From positions 470,001 through 534,000 of the forward strand of contig NW_023501069.1 in NCBI RefSeq assembly GCF_014066305.1: 64,000 nucleotides of DNA, written 5' to 3'. Source of the stretch: Letharia columbiana. Its lineage: Eukaryota > Ascomycota > Lecanoromycetes > Lecanorales > Parmeliaceae. The notes beneath the pieces are model-generated. The model made no database searches. It was not told where the DNA came from and saw only the letters and a program-made list of their open reading frames with translations. Positions 22,744 to 33,771 of this stretch are shown one piece after another; within the stretch, counting starts at the first letter, position 1; every line of letters begins with the position of its first letter. Both the position numbers and the translations under genes were made by a program.

Positions 22744-23219
22744 CAAGTGACGAAGGAGTGGTGGGAACTGGTTTCGATTGGAGGGCGCTGCGTAAGAGAT
22801 CTTAAGAAGCAGGGTGTGAGTCTATGTGTCATGCCATGTCATATTGTATAGGAGAGAATGGTAGAAAACGATGATATATATCAAACAGAATCTGTACCAG
22901 AAGTGCTATTATAGATTATACTCGATGGATCTGCTGCAGAGTATGAGGAAGGAAGAAGGGAGGGTGGAGGTCAGAACTTGGGGGTTTATATACCCTCAAG
23001 TGACAAGAGAATTCACAGCGATCTGGGAGATGAATGCTGACTCAAACAGTGACGCATAGAAATGAGCTTGGAAATTAGTATTGTGGGTGGGTGAATCATT
23101 CCATTCAAGTGACATAAGCGGAGTATTCACTACCTCTCGTGAATCCTTTGAACACAAAGCTCTTAGTTGCCACATTAAGACAGTGAAGGTCGAGTAACCC
23201 CTTTCCAACAACCGTTACC

Positions 23220-24201
23220 ATGGCCGATCAACGTTCCAGTGCTCCCCTCCGAACACCTTCACTCAAGTCTGACAATAAGTCTTACCACTGCTGCCAAGAC
23301 CCAATCGAGAGTGATATATAGCCCGTCATCTACTCAAAAGAGTTGTTGTAATGGCGTTTCGAAAATTTGAATGTTGCATTTCTGGAGTATACTGAGCAAA
23401 TGTTCGAACGCCATTTCGATCCTTCGACTCGATGGTATCAAGAGCTGGACAGGGACGATATCAACTTCTATTTTGAAGTCCAGGTCAGGCGAGCCTACGG
23501 CAAACCCGACCCAAAGCGCAGAATCTTGCTAGAACAGGTAGGCAAAAGACATCTCGAATCGGCGTGTTTGAAAAATTCTAGAAACGCTAATGCTTGTTGA
23601 CAGATCACTTGCTCCGAGGTCTCCGAGTTATGGTATGAGAAAGCAACCCCAGAGGCCCAAACGTGTATGAGCATACGGGCGCGATATGCTCGGAATCCAT
23701 GGCTTGACGTCTGCCTCAAAAGGACATGTATGCGAGCAACATGCTGATGTGGCTTCCATTCTAGCTCACAAGCAACTCCAGAATGAAAGTTAACAGTCTG
23801 AGCGCGAAGACGAACAAGTCATTAGGGACGGTGGTCATGGACATAGTCTGGTGCTCTGCGGGGAAGGTGAACACCGTCAGTATAGTGATGAGTGCCGGAA
23901 GAGAGCCAACAGAGTACTAACTGATGTTTGAAAATCGAAATCCCCCGGCTTCCGCGCCCCTCAGCCTGCCTCTCCATCCCCTACATAGTGATGACGAAGG
24001 ACATGACGGATGACGAGGAATGTAACGGCAAAGTCACACATCTCGGGCCGCAGCGCAACGGATGAAGGCTTCGATTACATTGCCAGCAAGCGCACTGGCA
24101 CAGAGACAGAGAGTCGGGACAATGATCATGTCGGCAAAGGAAGGGCTCGACTCAGGCATGGCAAAACGTACAGGCAGAGGCATAGTCTCACCAAAATGTG
24201 A
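23220..24201 (+). pseudogene. Family 1 paralog E, decayed
   Basis: A possible first exon begins at 23220 (MADQRSSAPLR, good ACCATGG context). The core exon 1 equivalent ends at 23538: RDDINFYFEVQVRRAYGK, PDPKRRILLEQ, then GTAGGC. After the intron (23539-23603), exon 2 starts ITCSEVSELWYEK, as in paralogs A and C, but stops after about 47 codons at TGA. Beyond it, another frame gives LSAKTNKSLGTVVMDIV (about 23800-23850), resembling LSEAEHKTNKWAVVM of paralog D. About 24058 a third frame gives ATDEGFDYIASKR and TESRDNDHVG, resembling exon 2 of paralog B. The invariant IVPD, AAN and LW segments are gone. I read this as an old, frame-broken copy; the two downstream remnants are short matches by eye. 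Confidence 0.5.
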
Positions 24202-25019
24202 ACACATCACAGTCACATGTTGTATTCGGCCTTAAACAACGATCGTAATTGACCTTCGCGTTGACCTTAAAGTCTAGTTGTATCATCTTGGCAGTCCGGC
24301 GCGGGAGTACCCACCAATCAGACTACCTCGTTTCTCCGCAGTTTGATATATGCCTATGATCTACTATGCTAACCTCTCTAGGCTAGACTACCAAGATGAT
24401 AGACGAGTACTTCCTTACTACTCTCTGCTTCTCTACTCTAATAAATTGACGAAGACCCTGAGATGAGATTCTGGCGCTAGCCAGCCATCCTTGCACTTTG
24501 CCAAGACCTACTCGTAACTTCCCAAGCAAGGTAGTAGGTAGCCACTTGCACTCTCCAGATCGATCAAAAATCAACCAATATCAACCCATTGACTAACCAA
24601 CAAACGGTCGGACCCGAGATGAAGCGATTCTGCCAGCGGCTAGAAACGCCCCTATCGTTGCACAGTATCTGTCGCTGAACTGCTGCTTGCGGCTAGCCTG
24701 CATGACAACTACTCTCGATCAGGAAGCTGGGCAAGAGACCGTGGAGACCTCGAGATAGCTTCATGTACGTTATGACCGCTACGACGCAACCTCCTGCTCC
24801 TCCCGGCAAGGTGAACACAGCACTCTTCCAATGAGAATGTTCTCTCCTGACCCTTACAGCAATAGGTAATATCAGTTGCAAGACTCACATTGTGGGGGAA
24901 GCTCTGCTTTGGACAGACGGACGGACCTTCCTCATTTGCTTCTGCCAGGTGCTAGATAAAGGGCAGTAAGTACCTCTCTCTCTCCTGCAGCTGCAGGTTC
25001 CCAATACAAAGTATCCAAT
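24202..25019. other. Intergenic, promoter side of sedolisin gene
   Basis: No gene supported. The last about 80 nt before 25020 carry a CT-rich stretch (CTCTCTCTCCTGCAG) typical of a fungal 5' leader. Confidence 0.4.
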
Positions 25020-27112
25020 ATGCTGATGCACCTTCGTTCAGTCTCTTTTGGCCTTCTGGCTGCCTCAACCTGTATCCTTAGCTCTCCTCTGCGCTCTCGC
25101 ACCGAATACGCCGTCAAAGACACCCACAAGGTACCAAGAAAATGGCATGAGGTCGGTTCAGCGCCTGCAAATAAGCTGCTACACTTGCACATTGGTCTCA
25201 AGCAAAGCCAATTCGACGAGCTTGAAAGACATCTCTATGAAGGTATGTCGAGCCGGTTCTCAAGCCCCCCAACACGCATGAGAAGCCCCCCGAGAATGGC
25301 TAACACTGCTAACGTTTGCTTGTGGTATGTACAGTTTCGACGCCCTCCCACCCTCGCTATGGTCAGCACCTCACCAATGAAGAGGTTGACGAGCTGGTCA
25401 AGCCTGCCGATGATACCCTGAGCCTTGTTCACGACTGGCTCTTTGACAGTGGCATTGATCGAGCCCAGCTTAGTTATAATAGAGCGAAAGACTTCATTCA
25501 AGTATCGCTGCCTGTCCGTGAAATTGAACGCCTTCTTGATACCAAGTACTCGATCTATGAACACCTTGATGGCGACCGCATCATTCGGGCTCCCAAATGG
25601 TCGCTGCCAAAGCACTTACACGAACATATCGATACGATCCAGCCCACGAATTCTTTCTTTCGACCTGCTGGCCGTCGAAGGACACTTAAGACGATCAAAC
25701 CATTCGAGGAAGTTGAAGCCGCTCCTGCTCCGGACTTCTCCGCTGAGACCGAAGTTGCTGCCACGCCTGATTCTGCGAATGCTGCCGTGGCCAAGGTATG
25801 CAATACAACCTTCGTGACGCCACTGTGTCTTCGAACCTTCTACGGGACCAAAGGATACACACCGCAAGTGCCAGGCAAGAACCAAATCGGCTTGACGGAC
25901 TTTTTGGGGGAGGCAAACAACCGTTCCGATGTCCAGATATTCCTCGAGATGTTTCGCAAGGGCGCAGCATCAGAGGCCGAGACTTTTAGCGTTGATGTCA
26001 TCAATGGAGGCGATAACCAGCAGACGCCTGACACTCCTGCACAGTTGGCCGCAGGAAAGGATCTGGAGGGGAATCTTGACGCTGAGACGATCATTGGCAT
26101 TGATTACCCGACTCCGCTTACTGCATTTACGACGGGTGGAATGCCTCCATTTAATCCAGATGATCTCACTCGTAAGCCAACCATATTCCAGCTGAGCCTC
26201 TTTCCAGCAGTCACTGACGGTGTATGTAGCCACCGACACCAATGAGCCTTATTTGCAATTCCTCAACGCAGTATTGGACATTGATACCCTTCCTCAAATT
26301 ATCAGCTCTTCCTACGGTGACGACGAGCAAACTGTTCCCGAAGCCTACGCCAAAAAAGTCTGCAACCTCTTTGCTCAACTGGGAGCCAAAGGCACATCCT
26401 TCCTTACTGCAAGTGGTGACAACGGTGTCGGACCTACTGCCGACTGCTTCACCAACGATGGCAACAATACCGCTACCTTCCTCCCCTCCTTCCCAGACGG
26501 GTGCCCCTACGTTACCAGTGTCGGAGCCACTAAGAACTTCAATCCTGAAGTCGTGGCGTTTGACACAGAAAATGGCTTTTCAAGCGGCGGCGGTTTCAGC
26601 AACTACTTTGCTCGTCCAACATACCAAAATGACAACAGTGTCGTAAAGAATTACATCTCGAGTTTAGGCGGCGAGTTCAATGGTCTCTACAATAAAGCTG
26701 GCCGAGGCTATCCAGACATCGCTGCCCAGGGTCAACGGTTTGTTACCATCTGGAATGGAACTATCACCATCCTTGATGGCACGAGTGCTTCTACACCTAC
26801 AGCCTCTGCCATCTTAGCTCTGGTCAATGATGCCCTACTCGCAGCTGGCAAGCCCGCTCTTGGGTTCCTAAATCCATGGCTGTACTCGACGGGCTATTCT
26901 TCGTTCTCAGACATTACGAGTGGCTCGGCTATTGGTTGCGGAGGAAGTGGCTTCCCAGCATTGGCCGGTTGGGATGCTGTTTCTGGGTTTGGAACACCGG
27001 TAAGCATTGCTAGAGCCAATATCCCAAAGGGCTTTGCTGATACATTATTGTCTAGCATTTCCCCAGTGTCAAGGCATTGGCTCTAAGCTCAAACGCAAAG
27101 GAGCGAGTTTAA
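25020..27112 (+). CDS. Tripeptidyl-peptidase, sedolisin family (S53)
   Basis: Four exons: 25020-25242, 25335-26171, 26230-26999, 27056-27112; 628 aa. It cleaves tripeptides from protein N-termini at acidic pH, outside the cell. The start MLMHLRSVSFGLLAAST is a signal peptide (ATG at 25026 is an alternative). Residues about 35-200 are the pro-domain (KVPRKWHEVG, VSTPSHPRYGQHLTNEEV). The catalytic part shows the sedolisin set: Glu and Asp in EGNLDAETIIGI (about residue 330), Asp in TASGDNGVGPTAD, Ser in GTSASTPTASAI. FSSGGGFSNYFARP and GRGYPDIAAQ are also typical, and GWDAVSGFGTP ends the fold near the calcium site. Several NxT sites fit secretion. All catalytic residues are present and splice phases agree, so it looks functional. 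Confidence 0.93.
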
Positions 27113-27622
27113 GATGGATACGCTGGGATAGCTTTTGGAACGGCTGCTTGCACTCTGCATTGGGCCTCCAGCTTTTTGGATTGGCTATCCACCTACTAGC
27201 AATAGCAAGCAGTCTTAGTAGTAATACAACGTTACGCGAGAAACAATTGTTGTGACCTAAGTTCCTCTTTCTTCCCTGGGAAAAGTCCGTCGCCAATTCT
27301 AGCGCTTCGCTGGTCGCACTTGACTTTTCTGAATCGCGTCTTGCCATCTAACACAACATCATTTTTCAACCAATTTGAATCCAAATTACCAATCGCACGA
27401 CAGCGTGCTTCTATCTTTTCTCAAGTATTAAGATCAGCACTATTACAACTCGAAATCCACCTGACCGTGCATCTCTCCATCTTACTACAACGAACTCGAA
27501 TAAGCCGCTCAATGCCGTCCACCGCCCACTGTTTCCACAACACTGCATCGACCTAACCTCCGAACTCAACCCTTGCACAGATACCTCCAGCCGATGCTTT
27601 GGCTCACGTAGCGCGTCCACCA

Positions 27623-29296
27623 ATGGAGTACCATGACCAGATTGCCAGTGATCCTCGAATGGATTATATCACCCAACCTTCACTATCAATCGGTCAGCTG
27701 AGGAAGGATCTCAAGCGCAAAGCAGGGGGTGATGATCACGAGGGGAGGAGGGTGAGGAGTGGAGCGCCCCCACCGTCCGCAATGTGAGTTGAGCTGGTGT
27801 TTGGGTGGGTGAAGGCGGGTGAGACTAATGAGTACCTAGGCCTGCGAGTCCGAGCGTTGATGTTGTGCCACTGCCCGCTAGACTGTGGGCGCGAAACAAG
27901 GAGGGTAGGCGCTCCGAGGGTAAGGAGGATGAGGGATACGTAAGAGCTATGGAGAAGTCTGGGGGGAACCCGTTCTCACCGTCGTATGTCTCGCCGTCTT
28001 CGCTTTTTGGAATTTGGTCTGATGAGCATCTAGGCCACCAGACGTCGGTATGACGCCGCATTCGACTGGTTACTGGGCGGATGTCAAACAAGACAGAAGC
28101 AGCTTCGAACTAGAACATGCGCGCCAGACAGGAGCCACCAGAGCCTTGAACCAACAACAAGTCTTCATTTCTTCGTTATTGTGAGTCTGGCGAATCCTTT
28201 GTTTGTATGCGATACCTAAATGATGTTGAGGCCTGAAACGCGTGGTACGCCGCCAAGTTACAATGGATATGAGGCATCCAGTTCCTCGTTGTGAGTCATG
28301 CATGTTCCTCATTGTATGCGGTGACCTAAATGCTGCTCAGGCCTAAAATGTATGGTACGCCGCCAGGTTACAGCGGGTATCAGGCGATGCCAGCAGCGGG
28401 CCATGCGAAGCGCAAGAGGGGCAACGGTGAGGATTTAGAAGAAGGGGAGATGGTTGAAAGTTCAAAGCGAATGTATTCCAAAGCAGTGGACGCGCCTTCA
28501 CCAGTGTGAACCTTACCATTACTGTGAGTTTGGGCACGATGCTAACCTACGAGCCAGACTGCAACGAGAACTCGGTCCCACCGTCGTCGTCTTCTCACAC
28601 AGTAGCCTGCGTCCCGGTCAACTCCTTCCAGGCGGCGAGATTGTCGGTTTCATAGAACTCCCTCCTCTCGCCCAACTCTACGACCTTTACCATCTTACCT
28701 CCTTCAAGTCCAAAGTCGAGCACGCATGGTTCCACCATACTTGGCAACAAATTCACAAGTCTGCTGGAATCCAAAGACCTTCCTGGCCGCAAAATTACTG
28801 GCCTGAAGAGATCAGACAGTCTGGGTCTGCGAGCAAAGATCACACTCTCCGCGCCATCAAGACTTTCAGACAGCTGGGCGAGGAGAGGTGGCAGGTTCCG
28901 AGATCTGCGTTGTTCGACGAGACTCTACACTTGCTGCTGAAGGAGATGGATTACACTATGTTGCTCCTGCTTGTACACGATCACCAAGATGATCAGGATG
29001 CCTGGTTAAATAGGCTGAAGGTGCTTGTTGAGAGACTTGATCCTGCGCTCCGGCCAAAGAATCAGCTTGCCAACCTCGCGAGTTCCGCAGTCGCATGGAA
29101 GCCCAACGCCGAAGACTTCTATACCAGAACACATCCGTGGTGCTCGCCATCAGCACTTCCAGCTGGAATGGAAGATTCGCGAGAACATGCAGTCTTCTTC
29201 AACTCTTGGCCTAAACTCACCTTACCTTCTCAACCATGGTCGGATTATGAAGAGACGAATGTTGTACAGGACGAGTCAATGGCTATGATGATGTGA
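27623..29296 (+). pseudogene. Modular-exon gene with in-frame TGA
   Basis: Six exons, every intron phase 2: 27623-27783, 27840-27983, 28034-28180, 28231-28290, 28341-28523, 28558-29296. If the TGA at 28507-28509 were sense, the product would be 477 aa. Exons 3-5 each begin P-x-x-x-G-x-P/T-P-x-S/G-x-x-G-Y (PPDVGMTPHSTGYW, PETRGTPPSYNGYEA, PKMYGTPPGYSGYQA), so the exon has been duplicated. Exon 1 has LRKDLKRKAGG and exon 5 has HAKRKRG, both nuclear-signal-like. Exon 6 (LQRELGPTVVVFSHSSLRPG, IELPPLAQLYDLYHLTSFKSKV, TMLLLLVHDHQDDQDAWLNRL) is long, acidic and helical, and I do not recognise it. With the stop, only a 189-aa protein is made. Alternatively a second gene begins at ATG 28454, overlapping exon 5 in another frame. 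Confidence 0.6.
28181..28390 (+). repeat. Duplicated exon-intron unit (2 copies, ~110 bp)
   Basis: The blocks from about 28181 and 28291 match along a 50-nt GTGAGT...TACCTAAATG-x-TG intron and the following ACGCCGCCA-containing exon. Differences are scattered substitutions, so the duplication is not recent. Confidence 0.75.
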
Positions 29297-30589
29297 ACGA
29301 AGAGCCGGTTTCTCCAGAGTCTATTTGTACGCCTCGCGGAAAGGTAGTGTAGAGGCTCACAAGGATGCTGAAGAAGAGCTGGATGTGTGAGATGCATACT
29401 TCTCTAGAGCGTTGTGGCTAAGCTTAGATAGCGCATCAAGTTGTTCCGATTCAACCACAACGATGCTGTCGGTTTCACCTTTGAAGAGCTATAGAATGGC
29501 GAACAATTGAGGACCTACGTCCGGCAGTCGTGTTACTTTAGGCTCCTTTGCACGTTGTCCGAACCTCGAGAGTTCCAAACTACGTCCTCGGGTCCCCCAA
29601 AATCTCCTACTTGTATATTTCTCGGGAGATCTCGAAAGCATACCGTAACCCCTTGAATGCTGAAATGAGATAGTATGCGATTGACGCCTTTGAGCCCTGA
29701 GATTGATTCATCGATGGGGTTTCCTGACCTACACAAACATACTCCCCGAAATGCAGTTCAATTGCCCCACCGCCCCTTGCATATGGTGCAAATTCCCTTC
29801 ATCGCAGCGTCAAACAGCCGTGGAAAGAGAAGTCGAACGCTCCCTGGTGGCCCCAGCAATGCCGTTTCGTTCTAGTACTCATGCTCACGAATTCGTTATC
29901 ACTGTTCCCCCTATCTAGCTAGTACATCACCACGCACTCGCAAGCCAATAGAGTTGGTCTCGCAAACCCCTTTCCGAGGTCCGATGGTTATGGCATAGTA
30001 ATGATGCCACCGTTACGCGCTCTCCGTTACAGAATTAGGGCGCGTAGAAGCTGACAGGGAGGGAAAAGGCTTCAGATACGTTCTCGAGACCACCGGTATC
30101 AATGATTTCGGATGCGTGAATTGCAAGGGCTGCAGCAAATGTTTGGGGGTGCTGTGGCCGTGTGGGTGGGTTTTCGAAAGGTGAAAAGGGGAAAAGGATG
30201 TCGATTGGAGAAAGAAGGCGGAGGAGTCGAACCGTGAGGGAAGGAAAAAGAAGCAAATTGAGCGGGCGATCAGAACCGCTGTAGTTTACAGTGGCGATTA
30301 CCTACTCTTTAGGTCCGTGACATAGGCAATGAATGAAGTATTGCGTGAATCGAGGGGTACAGACCGGTCAAGCGCACCAACAGTTGCCGAATAGACGTTG
30401 CAGCAACAGCCGGCATTCCGTAGAGCGGTGTTCCTATTCCGATACAGCTCAGCTGAGAGTAGAGAATCTACGACCGATCCCAATCATTTCAACCCAGGGC
30501 CTTGACCGGCGACTGGTGGCTTGGACACATCACACCCTCCATCGACCCCTTTCTCCACCCCTCGTCTCCAACATCCCCACCCCACCCTC
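29297..30589. other. Intergenic 1.3 kb
   Basis: No gene supported. Short ORFs near 29675-29918 and 30035-30256 overlap on both strands and have no features. Confidence 0.4.
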
Positions 30590-31174
30590 TCACTCCTCCC
30601 CATCCTTCCCATCACCCCCCCTCTTCCTCGGCGCCCAGAAATAATCTCGCCATCTACCCCCCCGTTTCCCCCGTCCCCTCTTTTCCAAAGCCGCCTGTTC
30701 GCGTCTCGCCAGCTTCTCCGCCCTTCGGTGTCTGCGTCTCGCTTTCCAACCTTCCCACCTGCTGCTGACGTAGGCTATTGCGACATAGACAGGCCTTATT
30801 CTGTTGTAAAACTGACAAGACCATTGTATACCCCCGCACACGCAGAGGACAATGAGTAACCAAGCGAGCGGATGCGCCATCATACTGTCGAAGATCTTGC
30901 CTTTGACACTCCTGCGATAAACAGGTATCGTGTTGTTCATTCGAGGAGGGAGAGGTGGTAACGAGTACGGTCGGATGGCGGTAGGGGCTTTGAAAGCCTG
31001 GAGTCGTCGGGTCCTTGCTGCACATGCTGAAGAAAAGTTGAGAGTAGAAAATCGACTGATCGGCGCACGATATGCTATGCGTGAGAGTCGTGGAGCGGCC
31101 CCGAGGAACCTGGCCCCGCGGGGTCGCTTGGTCGCGAAGCAGCGACTTGTGGAACCTCGTAGCATGGTGTTCAT
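30590..31174 (-). CDS. Predicted mitochondrial membrane protein
   Basis: Single exon, 194 aa, minus strand, start ATG 31174. The first about 75 residues are Arg/Ser/Ala-rich with almost no acidic residues (MLRGSTSRCFATKRPRGARF, SSACAARTRRLQAF), a strong mitochondrial presequence pattern. One transmembrane helix follows at about 105-122 (HPLAWLLIVLCVCGGIQW). The C-terminal third is very basic (WKARRRHRRAEKLARREQAALEKRGRGKR). This fits a single-pass inner-membrane protein with a charged matrix-side or intermembrane-space-side tail. No family recognised. Confidence 0.65.
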   Translation of the reverse strand: MNTMLRGSTSRCFATKRPRGARFLGAAPRLSRIAYRAPISRFSTLNFSSACAARTRRLQAFKAPTAIRPYSLPPLPPRMNNTIPVYRRSVKGKIFDSMMAHPLAWLLIVLCVCGGIQWSCQFYNRIRPVYVAIAYVSSRWEGWKARRRHRRAEKLARREQAALEKRGRGKRGGRWRDYFWAPRKRGGDGKDGEE

Positions 31175-31934
31175 GGTAGTGCGTCAGAGATGTTAGGCTT
31201 CGATGCAGTATGTGAGCAAGAAATTATAAGTGCCATGGTTGGGGTATGCAAGGGCGGTGAAGAACGCAAAAATTGTCTCACCACAGCGCTTAACGAGCGT
31301 CATTTGCTGGAAATGCGAGATGCATGGGCTACAAGCCTAAGAAGTCCGACAACCCATACTTCTCAACCTCAAGTAGTCAAAGAGTACAGGCTGGACCCAG
31401 AGATCCCCGACCAATCCTGTCTGTTCTCGAGCATGACTTAGAGGGAAAGCTTGAGCGCAGCCTCTCATCATCTCGCACAGTGTCAGCTGCTCAAGATTCT
31501 TAGGTTAATCCAGAAGAGTTCAAGCCTAGTTGTCTGCACACTAACGGCAGAGTCTGAAGATTGTATCTGTAGCATTCGGACTTGACAAAATCGACGTTAC
31601 AGGATCTCTGACTGAGATTTGACTGCAATAAGGTTCAAATGGTAAAATATGTAGAGGCTACAGCCGAGATACCGTGTCACTCAAGTGCATACAAGCGTCG
31701 ACGACACAAAGCATCAATTAGACAGTCACCCTCTCGCAAATTCTATGCTGTTATAATGCTAAGCCTACACGAAGCGGAGTTACAGCGGAGGCTTCTCGAT
31801 AGACATGACTTGAGCAGCCAACATGAGAAACATAGGATTCACAATGCTATTGCTTCTCTTAGCAAATCTGCTCTCTAATCTTAGTGATCTATCCCCTTCG
31901 ATCGCAGCACATTGGGGTAATGAGACAGGGACGT
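31175..31934. other. Intergenic
   Basis: Upstream of the mitochondrial membrane protein and downstream of the F-box/Cys-rich gene. No gene supported. Confidence 0.4.
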
Positions 31935-33329
31935 CTATATGGATGACTGCGATATACTTTGGCTGTCCAAAGATTGACACAACTCTTGTGAAGACGTGGG
32001 TTTGGACGATTGAACTGGCGCGCGAAAGACAGGCACATTTGTGCGAGCGGCGGCGATCTTGTTGTATCGCTCCTCGAGGGTCAAGAAGATCCCGTGGGCC
32101 AACTTCTCGAACTTTGTCTCGTCAATGGCTTCCGCCGCCTCGCGAGCTTGCTCGAGACGGATCTTGACTGGAGTGGCATCGGTGTCGAGCGATGTTGCGT
32201 ATTGCTTCAGCTGGTTGTACTGGTCAAGCAGATTTTGCTTCGCCCGTTCCTTGGCTGCTTTGGCGGCATCACGCTCGAACTTCTGGGACTTGAGGCCGAG
32301 GCGACTGGACCTGGGTGAAGCAAAAATCTTTGTCTGGTACTTAATCAAGTAGAATCAGCTTTGTGCTAATTAATGTTAGATATTGGGAGAGCTGCTAACC
32401 ATACTGTTGCCTTTCTTGACTTTCTTGGCCGGCTTCTTTGAGCCTTCATTGCTCTCGGTACTTACCATCCGCTTAGCTTTGGACTTTGTGAGCTCCTTGG
32501 GACGAACGTAGTCCTTGATTAAGTTCTCCCTCATGGTTTCTTGGATGTCCTTCTTGTCACCTTTCGAGATGCTGCTGGGGGTAAGGATGAGGTCGAAAGT
32601 CTTGAGACCCTTGAGCACCTTGAAACGATTGGTAAAGCAGACATGCTCAGACACTACCTCCTTAGGAAACTTGCCTTTCACAGTCAGACCGATATGGGTT
32701 ATAGGCATCTTCGTCAATTCTCTCAATAGAAGCGCCCAGCTTGAATTGGAGAATTCGCCGATGTAGAACTCGATGTGCATCCCTGTCACCAGATCGTGCT
32801 GAGTTGGAGCAAGTAGAAAGCCCAGAAAGTCATGGGCGTAGATTGGAGAGTTGAAGCAGAGCTTATTAGTTGTCAATGGCAGGTGACGTGCTTCATTGTA
32901 GACCTGGCGGCAGGTGCCGAGCAGTGCAGTATGGATGTTGCCACGATGACTAGCACACTTGCGTTGGTTGCCATCTTGCAAGAAGGCAGAGCAATAGATC
33001 TTGTCTCGGATCTCTCCCGGTAGCTTGAGGAACGGGAACACTCCTGTGCGCACGTATGGCAGGCCATCCACGTCTTCCATCTTGAGTACACCCGCTTCAA
33101 CCCACCATCCTTCATCTTCGAAGAAGGTCTCGTGACACTGGCAGATGCATCTCTCATCTATACAACCACTAAAAGCCTCACCGATGAATTCAGCCTCGTC
33201 AAAATCGTCCGGATCATTGGCGGGGATCCAGCAACTTGGGCAGACGTCCGGGTCATTGCATTCGCCATAGCAACTCTCTCCACAGTAGCTGCAGAGGGGT
33301 TCGTGTACATCTCCGCACTCAGAGCACAT
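31935..33329 (-). CDS. Cys-rich F-box-like/DUF7730-type protein
   Basis: Two exons on the minus strand, 33329-32400 and 32333-31935, phase 0; 442 aa. Start ATG 33329 (MCSECGDVHEPL). Residues 2-70 hold many CxxC/CxC pairs (CSEC, CSYCGESCYGEC, CPSC, CICQCH), a probable zinc-binding region. About residues 97-250 are the fungal F-box-like fold: FLKLPGEIRDKIYCSAF, LLGTCRQVYNEARHLPLTTN, FLGFLLAPTQHDLV. The C-terminal exon is a Lys/Glu/Gln coiled coil (QKFERDAAKAAKERAKQNL) after a basic linker (KKPAKKVKKG). F-box-like proteins usually select substrates for SCF ubiquitin ligases; the coiled-coil tail and Cys-rich head are less usual and the role is unknown. Confidence 0.75.
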
Positions 33330-33407
33330 GATGGACGAACGCTTGCGTATCTGGTATGTTGAAGGATGAGATGCTCGTGGACGTACTAGCTTTTGGGACA
33401 CGTCGAC

Positions 33408-33442
33408 GAGAGAGAGACAAAGAGAGAGAAAGAGAGAGTCGA
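33408..33442. repeat. GA-rich microsatellite
   Basis: Interrupted (GA)n run just upstream of the Cys-rich F-box-like gene, in its likely 5' leader, where it reads as a CT tract. Confidence 0.75.
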
Positions 33443-33771
33443 TCGACAGTGAGTCTGGCTGAATATAGGCTGGAAGGGAGTAGGAGAGATGTGGAGGACG
33501 AGGAGGATCAAAGAAAGAGAAGTGTGGAAGATGCTGGATGTTGATCGCTAGTTCCCGTTTGGATAAGTCTTGGCGCGAGACCGGGTCTCCGTCCTCATGA
33601 CAAAGGCATGGGAAGTCAGCTTACAGACAATCTCATGGATCGATCCTCAAATGGGACCCCATGATATACAGATTGCAGCTTCCAGATATGGTAGTTCGTG
33701 GTTCAATTGCGATAAAAGAGAAGGGCTAGAGCACCACGACGACCTGCAATACAAGCATGCCCCTGTCTCTG

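Noticed and set aside
28454..29296. Independent gene starting at ATG 28454
   Set aside because: Possible, but the phase-matched splice from exon 5 to exon 6 explains the frame better; kept as an alternative.
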